A DNA stretch of 41,517 nt from CAZXCQ01 sp964639275. Lineage in GTDB: Bacteria > Desulfobacterota > DSM-4660 > Desulfatiglandales > Desulfatiglandaceae. The DNA lies in contig CAZXCQ010000008.1 of assembly GCA_964639275.1 (NCBI GenBank), positions 1 through 41,517 on the forward strand, in the 5' to 3' direction. A program made the position numbers and the translations under genes. Shown in pieces: positions 8,640 to 16,473 of the stretch; the first letter of the stretch is position 1, and every line of letters begins with the position of its first letter. The notes under the pieces were generated by a model. The model did no database searches. It saw nothing but the letters and a program-made list of their open reading frames with translations, and was not told the DNA's origin.

Positions 8640-9614
8640 ATGTTTCAGACCAAGATTACGGAGATGTTGGGTATCCGGTACCCGATCATCGGGGGCGCCA
8701 TGATGTGGATTTCAGAGTCAGAGTTCACAGCCGCGATCTCTAATGCCGGGGGCCTGGGGATACTGGCTTCGGCCATTTACCAGAGTCGAGAGGCATTTGC
8801 CGATGCGCTTGACCGCACCCTGGCGCTCACGGACAGGCCTTTTGCAGTCAACCTGAATCTCTTCCCCATGATGCGTCCAATTGATAACAATGAGTACCTG
8901 GATGTCTTGACAGATAAGGGGGTAAAGATTGTGGAGACTTCCGGGCACTCTGCGCCTGAAGAGCTGTGCGCCCGTTTCAAAGAGGCGGGGCTGACCTGGA
9001 TTCACAAATGCGTGGGCGTGAGATATGCCCTCAAGGTCCAGGAGATGGGCGCTGATATCATCACGGTGGTCGGATACGAAAATGGTGGGGCCACCGGAAA
9101 GCTGGATATCGGGACGCTTGTACTGGTCCCCAGGGTTGTAGAGAGTGTCCGGGTCCCGGTCATCGGGGGTGGGGGCGTATCTGACGGGAGGGGACTCCTG
9201 GCCGTCCTGGCCCTCGGCGCAGAGGGCGTTATTATCGGCACCCGCCTGCTGGCCACCCAGGAATCACCGATCCACGAGAATCTCAAGAAGGCCCTGGTCC
9301 AGGCAAGCGAACTGGATACCATGCTGGTGATGCGTTCTATCGGGGCGACTCACAGGGTGTGGATCAATTCGGCTGCCAAAAAGGTTGCAGATCTGGAGGC
9401 GGAACAGGCCGGTCTGCAGGAGATAATAAAGATCGCCTCAGGGGAAAAGGCCAAAAAGATGTATAACGAGGGTGACCTGGATATCGGGATTATCTCCTGT
9501 GGGCAGGGGATCGGCATGGCCCACGACATCCCGTCAGTAAAGGATCTCTTTGACCGAATCATGGCCGAGGCGACCGGAATCGCCAAAGACCTGGCTTCGA
9601 ATTCGGATTCCTGA
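8640..9614 (+). CDS. Nitronate monooxygenase / 2-nitropropane dioxygenase-like FMN protein
   Basis: A 324-residue TIM-barrel flavoprotein of the NMO/FabK superfamily. Visible motifs are YPIIGGAMMWIS near the N-terminus, NLFPM, the phosphate-binding VIGGGGVSDGRG and GAEGVIIGTRLLATQES. Such proteins oxidise alkyl nitronates, but the same fold includes enoyl-ACP reductase FabK and uncharacterised members, so the substrate is unknown. The ATG at 8640 has AGGAGG six bases upstream, better than the upstream in-frame ATG at 8607. Stands alone after a repeat-filled spacer. Confidence 0.8.
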   Translation: MFQTKITEMLGIRYPIIGGAMMWISESEFTAAISNAGGLGILASAIYQSREAFADALDRTLALTDRPFAVNLNLFPMMRPIDNNEYLDVLTDKGVKIVETSGHSAPEELCARFKEAGLTWIHKCVGVRYALKVQEMGADIITVVGYENGGATGKLDIGTLVLVPRVVESVRVPVIGGGGVSDGRGLLAVLALGAEGVIIGTRLLATQESPIHENLKKALVQASELDTMLVMRSIGATHRVWINSAAKKVADLEAEQAGLQEIIKIASGEKAKKMYNEGDLDIGIISCGQGIGMAHDIPSVKDLFDRIMAEATGIAKDLASNSDS

Positions 9615-9773
9615 TGTCTTGATGGCTTGACAAGATAATGGCTTGAAACATAAAATAATACCGCCTTGGCGTAAAGGGGTTTATAGGACGGCCCGCTTCC
9701 CGAACGTCCAGGGGATATGGGGCTTTTGGTAAGGGTTCATATGTCGAAAACTTATTCAGACAGGAGGGATATC

Positions 9774-10094
9774 ATGAAAAGGCAGACAGTCTTATTTCTC
9801 TTTTTCTTGGCGCTGGGTCTCTGCTTATTTAGTGTCCAGGCGGTGGCCGCTGATAAGACCTATATCATGACTGGAAAGATAACGGCTATTGACACACAGG
9901 AAAAAATTGTGGTTATTGATGTTCCCCTCCAGAAGGGAATCTTTACAGTGGCAGGTCCATTGGTTGGCGGTGCCGACCTGAAGAAAGGTGGGAAACCCGC
10001 CACACTTTCAGATTTTAAGGTGGGCGAAAAGGTTACTGTCAAGTGGAAAGGGACTTCGTGGGGACATCTTATCGAATCTCTCAGTGCCCGGTAA
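9774..10094 (+). CDS. Small exported protein of unknown function
   Basis: 106 residues: a hydrophobic signal peptide (KRQTVLFLFFLALGLCLF, likely cleaved after AVA near residue 24) and an approximately 80-residue mature part rich in beta-strand-like segments (TGKITAIDTQEKIVVID, VGEKVTVKWKG) suggesting a small OB-like or beta-barrel fold of the kind seen in periplasmic proteins. No catalytic motif and no cysteine in the mature part. The ATG at 9774 has AGGAGG about seven bases upstream. Not in an operon: the next gene converges from the right. Confidence 0.7.
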   Translation: MKRQTVLFLFFLALGLCLFSVQAVAADKTYIMTGKITAIDTQEKIVVIDVPLQKGIFTVAGPLVGGADLKKGGKPATLSDFKVGEKVTVKWKGTSWGHLIESLSAR

Positions 10095-10193
10095 TAGGGG
10101 AAGCCGGGTATGGCTCGAGGATGGGAACTTGTCTTTGAGCCAAGAGATGTCTTTTGGGGGCCAACACAGAGTCCTTTTTGAAAGGGGCTTTGG

Positions 10194-10820
10194 TTAACAG
10201 TGATCTGACAGGGCGCCCCTCAGTGCTGCGACAAATTCTTCAAACAGGCTTATGGTATTGTCCCTTTTGGTGTGGGAAAGACCCCTGAACATCCGCCTCC
10301 GGAGCCCCATCGAGATTTCCAGTTGCACCCCTCTTCCCCGGCGGCTTCGATTGCAGATATTGAGGGGGTCCATTCCAGGATAGGTGGAGTTTTCCTGGAC
10401 CCAAAAATCGGCCTGCGCCAGGGCGCCTTTTATCCTGTCTTTTAGGATCGTGTGTCGGCCCCCTATATAGATCTTGCTTTCCTCCCCCATACAACCATGG
10501 ATTGCCACGATTGTCTCTGAGCCCTTTGCGATATTGATCCCCACCGGTTCATCAAAGAGCGTGCTGGTTATGTGCAGGTCAAAGCTCCCTCCTTGCTTTA
10601 GCCCCTCAAAGCTGTAAAAGGCGTGTTCATCACCCGCAACCCTCTCGGCGATCTCTGATGTGCCCGGCTCAATGCCCCCACCATGGGGCGCCATCACCAC
10701 AATCCCTGACCTACCTTGTCTAAAAAGGATCTGATAGTCCTTTCCCTGCCTTTCGTTTTCTTCCAGGTCTCTGTAGCTGTTATATTTTCCCTGAAGACTG
10801 TTTCCGGTGATCCAAGCCAC
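10194..10820 (-). CDS. Poly-gamma-glutamate hydrolase-like (YjqB/phage PghP family) protein
   Basis: Zinc-dependent hydrolase family known from phage poly-gamma-glutamate depolymerases and chromosomal YjqB-like proteins. The family signature runs through the protein: SYRDLEENERQGKDY, VVMAPHGGGIEPGTSEIA, YSFEGLK, LHITSTLFDEP, IVAIHGCMG, YIGG and NICNRSRRGRGVQLEIS, including the conserved histidines in APHGG, LHITS and AIHGC. I place the start at the GTG at 10820, preceded by AAGGGG with six bases of spacing, because homologues begin just before the YRDL segment; the frame stays open to a TTG at 10916. Its substrate here is unknown; no capsule genes are nearby. Confidence 0.75.
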   Translation of the reverse strand: MAWITGNSLQGKYNSYRDLEENERQGKDYQILFRQGRSGIVVMAPHGGGIEPGTSEIAERVAGDEHAFYSFEGLKQGGSFDLHITSTLFDEPVGINIAKGSETIVAIHGCMGEESKIYIGGRHTILKDRIKGALAQADFWVQENSTYPGMDPLNICNRSRRGRGVQLEISMGLRRRMFRGLSHTKRDNTISLFEEFVAALRGALSDHC

Positions 10821-11027
10821 GTTTGGCCCCTTGGCGTAATTGGAGAAGTAAGAGATCTCAAAGCATTTCCAGATCATGCGGGGGTTAGCGATATCAGAAT
10901 ATGGGAGATAATACAAATGCTAAATGCCTCGGAAGAAAGACCGTCCCGGACAACTGCCAAGGGGTCAGAATTTCTGGACCACCATTCATGATTGACACGC
11001 AGGGTCAGTTCCCTTAAGCTCGCTCCC

Positions 11028-11738
11028 ATGGAAAAGATCGAAGACATACCACTCAGGCTGGACCTTGGAGAGATCAGGAAAAGAGTCCACCTGGACCGGA
11101 CAGGGGATTGGGACCTGGATGTGGCCCTTTTTGAGAGAGCAAAGGCCGCAATCAGACCCGAGGCTGTTTATAAGGTCTGTTATGTGGAGGAGAGGCGCGA
11201 AGATACGGTCGTCATAGACGGGCTCAGCTTTGAGAGCCGGGTCCTGAGAAAAAACCTGGAAGGGGTGGGCCGCGTCTTTGCCCATGTGGTTACGATCGGC
11301 AAGGACCTTGAAGAAATGGCCAGTTCATGCGAGGACCTGCTGGAAAAGTACTTCTTGGATTCCATGGCAAATGTGGCCCTGATCAAGGCCCGAAAATACC
11401 TGGCCGATCAACTGCGCTCGAGATTTGCCCTTGATGGCATGTCATTTATGAGTCCAGGCTCATTGAAGGACTGGCCCATTGAAGCGCAAAGACCGCTGTT
11501 TTCACTGTTTGACGGCGGGGAGACCGCGATTGGGGTGAGGCTGACTGAAAGCCTTCTCATGATCCCGAGGAAATCGGTATCCGGCATCTATTTTCCCACG
11601 GAGGTGACGTTCTATAGCTGTCAGCTCTGCCCCCGTGGGCGTTGTGAAGGAAGAAAGGCCCCTTTTGACAAAAAACTGGCCTGCGAATATCGGGTTGGGC
11701 CGACGGGGGATCTTTCAAAGGGTGACCTCGATGATTGA
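11028..11738 (+). CDS. Methionine synthase (B12-dependent) activation-domain-like protein
   Basis: 236 residues resembling the stand-alone activation domain of cobalamin-dependent methionine synthase: ESLLMIPRKSVSGIYFPTEV in the C-terminal half matches the AdoMet-binding region of MetH reactivation domains. It carries an extra cysteine cluster, CQLCPRGRCEG, near the C-terminus, which suggests an iron-sulfur site. In anaerobes such proteins are thought to help keep corrinoid proteins in the Co(I) state; here that is inference. Its last codons overlap the start of pyrK by eight bases, so it is translationally coupled to an iron-sulfur flavoprotein that could supply electrons. Confidence 0.7.
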   Translation: MEKIEDIPLRLDLGEIRKRVHLDRTGDWDLDVALFERAKAAIRPEAVYKVCYVEERREDTVVIDGLSFESRVLRKNLEGVGRVFAHVVTIGKDLEEMASSCEDLLEKYFLDSMANVALIKARKYLADQLRSRFALDGMSFMSPGSLKDWPIEAQRPLFSLFDGGETAIGVRLTESLLMIPRKSVSGIYFPTEVTFYSCQLCPRGRCEGRKAPFDKKLACEYRVGPTGDLSKGDLDD

Positions 11739-12519
11739 AGAACAGGCAGGGATCGTGTTCAACAGGGAGGTTGTCCATAAGACCTATTATATGGGGCTGA
11801 GGTCTCCCCGGATTGCGGGCACGGCGAGACCCGGGCAGTTTGTTATGCTGCGGGTGAGTGACGGGGTCGATCCCCTTTTGAGACGTCCTTTTTCCGTCTG
11901 CCGGGTTGAGGGCGATGCGGTCTTTGGAATCCTTTACAGGGTCGTGGGCAGGGGAACCGCGATCATGTCCAGGGCCCATGAGGGTGAGCGATTGTCGGTC
12001 TTGGGCCCACTTGGAAGAGGGTTTAGACTGCCAACAGCCGGCCGTAGATCTCTCCTGGTAGGAGGCGGTATCGGGATTGCCCCCCTGATCTTCCTGGCAA
12101 TAACCATTGTCAAAGGGGTTCGGGCATTTCTGGCCGGATATCGATCTGCCGGGGACGTTATTCCGATCGAACGGGTCGGCCTTGGATCAAAGATTTCAAT
12201 CGCCACCGATGATGGCACGGCAGGTCATCGGGGCTTTGTCACCGAACTCCTAAAGGGGTATGTGGAGGGAGCAGGGGAGGAGAGAGATTCCGTTGTCTAT
12301 GCCTGTGGTCCTTTACCCATGTTAAAGGAAGTCGCGGCCCTCACCACCCGCCGGGGTATTCCGTGCCAGGTCTCTCTGGAGACATCAATGGCGTGCGGGG
12401 TGGGGGCCTGTCAGGGTTGTTCGGTGAGGGGCTCTTTGGGCAAGGGGAGGCCCTATCACCAGGTGTGTCAGGAAGGCCCGGTCTTTGACGCCGAGGCCGT
12501 TGATTGGAAAGACCTATGA
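11731..12519 (+). CDS. pyrK: Dihydroorotate dehydrogenase electron-transfer subunit PyrK
   Basis: 262-residue FAD and [2Fe-2S] protein that links the FMN of PyrD to NAD+. The FAD-binding LRRPFSVCRV segment, the NAD-binding VGGGIGIAPLIFLA and the [2Fe-2S] ligand set (CGVGACQGC followed by VCQEGPVF) are all present. Start ATG 11731 overlaps the preceding gene; its stop overlaps the pyrD start by four bases. Because an activation-type corrinoid protein precedes it, PyrK may also serve as electron donor elsewhere, but that is speculation. Confidence 0.92.
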   Translation: MIEEQAGIVFNREVVHKTYYMGLRSPRIAGTARPGQFVMLRVSDGVDPLLRRPFSVCRVEGDAVFGILYRVVGRGTAIMSRAHEGERLSVLGPLGRGFRLPTAGRRSLLVGGGIGIAPLIFLAITIVKGVRAFLAGYRSAGDVIPIERVGLGSKISIATDDGTAGHRGFVTELLKGYVEGAGEERDSVVYACGPLPMLKEVAALTTRRGIPCQVSLETSMACGVGACQGCSVRGSLGKGRPYHQVCQEGPVFDAEAVDWKDL

Positions 12520-13454
12520 ACGAAATCCAGCCAGACCTCAAAGTCAGCCTGGGGGCTTTTGACCTCAAGAATCCTGTCCTTACCGCATCGGGGACCTTTG
12601 GCTATGGTCAGGAGTACTCATCCGTTGTGGACCTCAACCGGCTCGGCGGCGTTGTGGTAAAGGGGCTTTCGCTTGAGCCCCGGGCCGGAAACCCACCGCC
12701 CAGGATTGTGGAGACCCCCTGCGGCATGTTGAATGCCATTGGCCTGGCAAACATCGGGGTCGAGTCATTCCTGGAGGAGAGACTCTTGTGGCTCAGGGGG
12801 CTGGATACCGCCGTGATCGTTAATATCTATGGACACACCATAGATGAATATGGCGAACTGGCCGCCCGTCTCAAGGGGGTGGCGGGTATAACGGCCGTTG
12901 AGGTAAATATCTCCTGTCCGAACGTGGCGCAGGGGGGTATGGCATTTGGCACAGATCCCGACATCTCGGCCAGGGTAACCGAGCGGGTTTTGGAGAGGGG
13001 CGATAAACCGGTCATTGTCAAGCTTTCACCCAATGTTACCGACATCCGGGTAGTGGCCAGGGCAGTGGAGAAGGCTGGTGCAGATGCGATTTCATTAATC
13101 AATACCCTTACCGGAATGGCCATTGACATCGAGAGACGCCTCCCAAAACTCGCCAATCTCTCCGGGGGCCTATCCGGTCCCGCCATTCGACCGGTGGCCC
13201 TCTATATGGTCTATCAGGTGGTCAAGACCGTGGGAATACCCGTAATCGGGGTGGGGGGGATCATGGACTATCGGGATGCCCTTGAGTTCCTGATTGCCGG
13301 GGCCAGGGCCATCCAGGTCGGGACGGCCAGCTTTGTGAATCCAAGGGCCACCCTGGATATCATAGACGGGCTCAGCAACTACTGTGTGGGTCAGGGGGCA
13401 GGGCGGATTGAGGAGATAATCGGTAGCTTGAAGATGTCCGATGCGATCGCTTGA
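12516..13454 (+). CDS. pyrD: Dihydroorotate dehydrogenase B (NAD+), catalytic subunit
   Basis: 312-residue FMN TIM-barrel enzyme oxidising dihydroorotate to orotate in pyrimidine synthesis. Family motifs: NPVLTASGTFGYG, VNISCPN with the catalytic cysteine of class 1B enzymes, KLSPNVTDI, SLINTLTGMAID and the phosphate-binding VIGVGGIMDYRDALEFLIAGA. The ATG at 12516 overlaps the pyrK stop (ATGA), matching the usual PyrK-PyrD heterotetramer operon. Confidence 0.95.
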   Translation: MNEIQPDLKVSLGAFDLKNPVLTASGTFGYGQEYSSVVDLNRLGGVVVKGLSLEPRAGNPPPRIVETPCGMLNAIGLANIGVESFLEERLLWLRGLDTAVIVNIYGHTIDEYGELAARLKGVAGITAVEVNISCPNVAQGGMAFGTDPDISARVTERVLERGDKPVIVKLSPNVTDIRVVARAVEKAGADAISLINTLTGMAIDIERRLPKLANLSGGLSGPAIRPVALYMVYQVVKTVGIPVIGVGGIMDYRDALEFLIAGARAIQVGTASFVNPRATLDIIDGLSNYCVGQGAGRIEEIIGSLKMSDAIA

Positions 13455-13493
13455 ATGGATGGCGCAAATCCCTGCCGAAAACGCGTCCCTGCC

Positions 13494-13535
13494 AAAAAAA
13501 GATGCCAAGAAACGGTAATTCCGCTTCTTGGCATC
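13494..13535 (-). terminator. Perfect hairpin with T-run on the minus strand
   Basis: GATGCCAAGAA (13501-13511) and TTCTTGGCATC (13525-13535) form an 11-bp perfect stem with a 13-base loop. Seven A residues (13494-13500) on the left become a T-run after the stem when read leftward, the standard intrinsic terminator layout for minus-strand transcription. In the rightward direction, after pyrD, no T-run follows, though the hairpin may still act. I see no gene in 13536-13888 on either strand. Confidence 0.5.
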
Positions 13536-13888
13536 CCCTTAATGAATTGCCATCAAGTCCATTTCAGACCGTCGGCAGGTTCATCAAGGTCTCAGAGCTC
13601 CATGTTGCCCCGCCTGATGGCAATGAGTTCTCACATCTTCAGGGCGAAAAGGAGAGCTCAAACCCAGATGATATGGCCTTCTTATACCATATGTAGTGTC
13701 TTGTCAAGCCCTTTTCCACAAGATCTTTTATCTTTAGCCAGTGGTAATCTTGACATGAAAAAGACGTCCCTTCTCTTTTTTCCCATTACTTGTCACTGAT
13801 AAAAAACCCATTCAAAAGCAAGAATCGGGTTGCCTGCCTATTGGATAGCGAATATTCTTTGGTAAATGCTATTTTGAGGATCAATAAA

Positions 13889-14746
13889 ATGAAAGACCTT
13901 GAACAATTATCCAGGGATTATGCTCGCGTTGAGAAGGCTATTCAGTTTCTAGAGCAGAATTTTGATCAACAACCCACTCTATCTGAGATTGCCTCGGGCA
14001 TAGGTCTTAGCGAATTTCACTTTCAACGCCTCTTTAGTCGCTGGATGGGGATCAGCCCTAAACGATTTCTTCAGTTTCTGACCAAAGAGTATGCCAAGAA
14101 GATGCTAACGGAGTCAAAGAATATTCTGGATACCACCTATGATTCCGGCCTATCCAGCCCCGGCAGATTATATGATCTGTTTGTCGCTTGCGAAGCATTG
14201 ACCCCTGGAGAGTACAAACGAAAAGGTGAAGGAATGATTATATTTTATGGTTATCATCCGACACCATTCGGTGAATGCCTGTTAGCCATTACTGAACGCG
14301 GAATTTGCGGATTACGATTTGTGAATAACGAAAATAAAGACACCCTAATAGATTGGCTGTATAAACAATGGCCCAGATCGAAACTGATGAATGATCCGGC
14401 CATTGTCAAGCCATTCATTCATCAAGTTTTTAGTTTTTCTTCCGACAATGAGCCGGCTCCACTTCATCTTTATGTTCAAGGGACCAATTTTCAGATAAAA
14501 GTCTGGGAGGCCCTTCTAAGAATACCATTAGGCAAGGCGGTCACTTATGAAGATATCGCCCGACATATCGGCCTGCCAAATGCGGCACGGGCCGTAGGGA
14601 ATGCTGTCGGCAAGAATCCGATCCCTTTTCTTATTCCCTGCCATCGCGTTATCCGCAAATTAGGTGATTTCGGTAATTACGGTGAAGGCCCTTCGCGTAA
14701 AAAGGCGATCCTCGGTTGGGAGGCCGCTAGGTATAGTATGGGATAA
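13889..14746 (+). CDS. AraC-type HTH plus methylated-DNA-protein cysteine methyltransferase (Ada-like, no N-terminal metal domain)
   Basis: 285 residues. Residues about 8-110 are an AraC-family double HTH (LSEIASGIGLSEFHFQRLFSRWMGISPKRFL); residues about 118-285 are an O6-alkylguanine transferase with the active-site PCHRV (Cys251) and the GTNFQIKVWEALLRIPLG and NAARAVGNAV segments. It lacks the zinc/cysteine N-Ada domain that senses methylphosphotriesters, so activation by that route is not expected. The ATG at 13889 has GAGG about nine bases upstream; a TTG at 13790 would add an unsupported leader. More AT-rich than neighbouring genes. Confidence 0.88.
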   Translation: MKDLEQLSRDYARVEKAIQFLEQNFDQQPTLSEIASGIGLSEFHFQRLFSRWMGISPKRFLQFLTKEYAKKMLTESKNILDTTYDSGLSSPGRLYDLFVACEALTPGEYKRKGEGMIIFYGYHPTPFGECLLAITERGICGLRFVNNENKDTLIDWLYKQWPRSKLMNDPAIVKPFIHQVFSFSSDNEPAPLHLYVQGTNFQIKVWEALLRIPLGKAVTYEDIARHIGLPNAARAVGNAVGKNPIPFLIPCHRVIRKLGDFGNYGEGPSRKKAILGWEAARYSMG

Positions 14747-14797
14747 ATCAGCTATTGCTTGAAAGGGTAAGTTCAGGATAAGAAGAAAGCGGGAAAC

Positions 14798-15493
14798 ATG
14801 AGTATCACGGCCAAACATATTAAAGAAATGGTATTGAACAGAGGGGCGGATCTTTGTGGAATCGCGTCTGTATCGAAATTCACGGAAGCACCAACCGGTT
14901 TTCATCCCCAGGATATTTATCCGGGTTGCAAATCAGTGGTTGTTTTTGCTACCCATTTCCCTCTAAGCACACTTGAGGCAGGAACCCCATCACCATACAC
15001 CTTTATTCGAAACAGGATGGTTGAAAAACTGGATCAGATCTCTTTCGAATTATGTGATGATATGGAAGGGAAAGGCTTTATCGCCATCCCTATTCCCTCC
15101 GCTTCACCTTATGATCACTGGGATCCAGATCTGAGACATGGCAGAGGGATACTTTCTCTGAAACACGCTGGGGTCCTTGGTGGTCTTGGGGTGATGGGTA
15201 AAAATACACTTCTCATTAACAACAGATACGGAAACATGATCTGGTTGGGGGCGGTTCTTATATCCATTGATTTGGAACCGGATCCAATCGCCGCTTATGA
15301 AGTCTGTAAACAAACATGCCATATATGCCTTGAAGCATGTCCGGTGAGGGCCCTGAATGGAACAAGCATCAACCAGAATCTTTGTCGGGAACATTCCATA
15401 ACCAACTCCGAAGGTGGAGGTTGGCGTCTTTCTTGTAATATCTGCAGGAAGATCTGCCCCAATCACAAGGGATTATTCTCAGCCCCAGGGTGA
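14798..15493 (+). CDS. QueG-like 4Fe-4S double-cluster protein
   Basis: 231 residues similar in layout to epoxyqueuosine reductase and related corrinoid iron-sulfur reductases: N-terminal GADLCGIASV, a HGRGILSLKHAGVLGGLGVMGKN-type loop typical of the family, then two cysteine clusters, CKQTCHICLEACP and CNICRKICP, for 4Fe-4S centres. It is much shorter than true QueG (about 310-380 residues) and probably belongs to the uncharacterised short branch, so I do not assign queuosine synthesis. It follows the Ada-like gene by about 50 bases in the same direction and may be co-transcribed. Confidence 0.7.
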   Translation: MSITAKHIKEMVLNRGADLCGIASVSKFTEAPTGFHPQDIYPGCKSVVVFATHFPLSTLEAGTPSPYTFIRNRMVEKLDQISFELCDDMEGKGFIAIPIPSASPYDHWDPDLRHGRGILSLKHAGVLGGLGVMGKNTLLINNRYGNMIWLGAVLISIDLEPDPIAAYEVCKQTCHICLEACPVRALNGTSINQNLCREHSITNSEGGGWRLSCNICRKICPNHKGLFSAPG

Positions 15494-15499
15494 GACAAG

Positions 15500-15805
15500 T
15501 CATTTATCGGCATCTGATTGCGGTATCCTGCATAATTGAACGATTTCGCTGCCGGTCAAGACTGATTGAATCCTCTCCACCGGCCAGCCGCCTTCTTTGG
15601 AGATCTCTTGATACTGGCCCAGTGTGTTGCGTAGCTGGTTGTAACCCCTGTGGTCAGGAAGGAGCGATTCCAGGGTCTTTTCGATCTGGTTGGTGCTCAG
15701 TGCCTCTTCGGGCATGTGGGCCACGTCTGCCTCGCGGCGGGTGGCACGCCACGGTGGATCAATCCGTTCGGGATCGATCCGGCCGGCCAGGAGGTGAGAG
15801 GTATT
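15500..15805 (-). pseudogene. L,D-transpeptidase (YcbB/LdtD-like) N-terminal-region remnant
   Basis: An open stretch of about 100 codons carrying LLAGRIDPERIDPPWRA and, further on, LLPDHRGYNQLRNTLGQYQ and GGWPVERIQ, which are hallmarks of the scaffold region of YcbB-type murein L,D-transpeptidases (normally 500-600 residues). The catalytic domain is absent and the frame closes shortly after the GGWP segment. It is in frame with, and separated by two tandem TAA stops from, the lipoprotein gene upstream, so no proper start is available except an internal GTG/ATG. Read as a gene fragment. Confidence 0.6.
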
Positions 15806-15808
15806 TTA

Positions 15809-16249
15809 TTAATACCAGGGCCCAAAGGGGCCCCACACCCCCCAATTCATGGCGGCGTCCTCGTTCATCTCTGCGGCCATGCGTTGTTCGTCGGCAATCT
15901 GCTGGCCGATCGCGAGATTCTGGAAGCGCTGATAGGCCTTTTCGGTCCCGACATAAAGGCATTTGCATGAGGTCGCGTCCGCGTACACATAGTAGATGTG
16001 CCCATCGCGTTCGTGGGGGACAAGCTTCCGTTGCGTCAGGGTCTTCAGATGGGCAAGCCTTTCAGGGGTGTCGGCCAGCCGCATCTGGAACCCGGCTGCG
16101 GCGAGCAATCGCTCCATCTTGATTGCCTTGCTGTTTTGGATCATCGCACACCCCATGAGTGCGATTCCCAGGGCGATAATCAGGAGCACGGATTTGGCTG
16201 CCCCGCAAATGGATAAGACCGGAAATGGTCCTCCCGTCGATTCAGACAT
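15809..16249 (-). CDS. Small lipoprotein of unknown function
   Basis: 146 residues. A hydrophobic segment (SVLLIIALGIALMGC) ending in a lipobox-like LMGC suggests a lipoprotein, with the cysteine near residue 33 after a longer than usual leader. The mature part contains ADTPERLAHL, LVPHERDGHIYYVYAD and CKCLYVGTEKAYQRFQ, a pattern I recognise as a recurrent uncharacterised proteobacterial family with no known function. The ATG at 16249 has GGAGG eight bases upstream. Ends in tandem stop codons directly in front of the L,D-transpeptidase remnant. Confidence 0.7.
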   Translation of the reverse strand: MSESTGGPFPVLSICGAAKSVLLIIALGIALMGCAMIQNSKAIKMERLLAAAGFQMRLADTPERLAHLKTLTQRKLVPHERDGHIYYVYADATSCKCLYVGTEKAYQRFQNLAIGQQIADEQRMAAEMNEDAAMNWGVWGPFGPWY

Positions 16250-16391
16250 CTTATATTCCTCCAATTATTCCTGTGTGGTTGTCTTTAAGAGAAAGTGTAA
16301 GAAAACCGGTGTGCCCTGTCAACTTCAAATCGCTTACACCTATCCTAAAGATGGGATTGAAGTATCATTTTACCCTTTTTTAAGATTGGAA

Positions 16392-16447
16392 CTTAGACAG
16401 GGGAATGGGGGTTCAGAATCCCCATTGCCCGGGTTTCAAAAAGCTAA
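16392..16447 (-). repeat. Dispersed palindromic repeat, copy 2
   Basis: Reverse-complement copy of the 8298-8350 element: shares the flanks (CTTAGACAGGGG and CGGGTTTCAAAAAGC here) and the central hairpin with TTCAGAA at its apex. It lies between the lipoprotein gene and the 3' end of the alpha/beta hydrolase. Confidence 0.6.
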
Positions 16448-16473
16448 AATCTTGCGGATGGAAAAATGTGAAA

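Noticed and set aside
16391..16447. Rho-independent terminator between the lipoprotein and hydrolase genes
   Set aside because: The hairpin lacks a T-run and is shared with two other sites, so it is better explained as a dispersed repeat.
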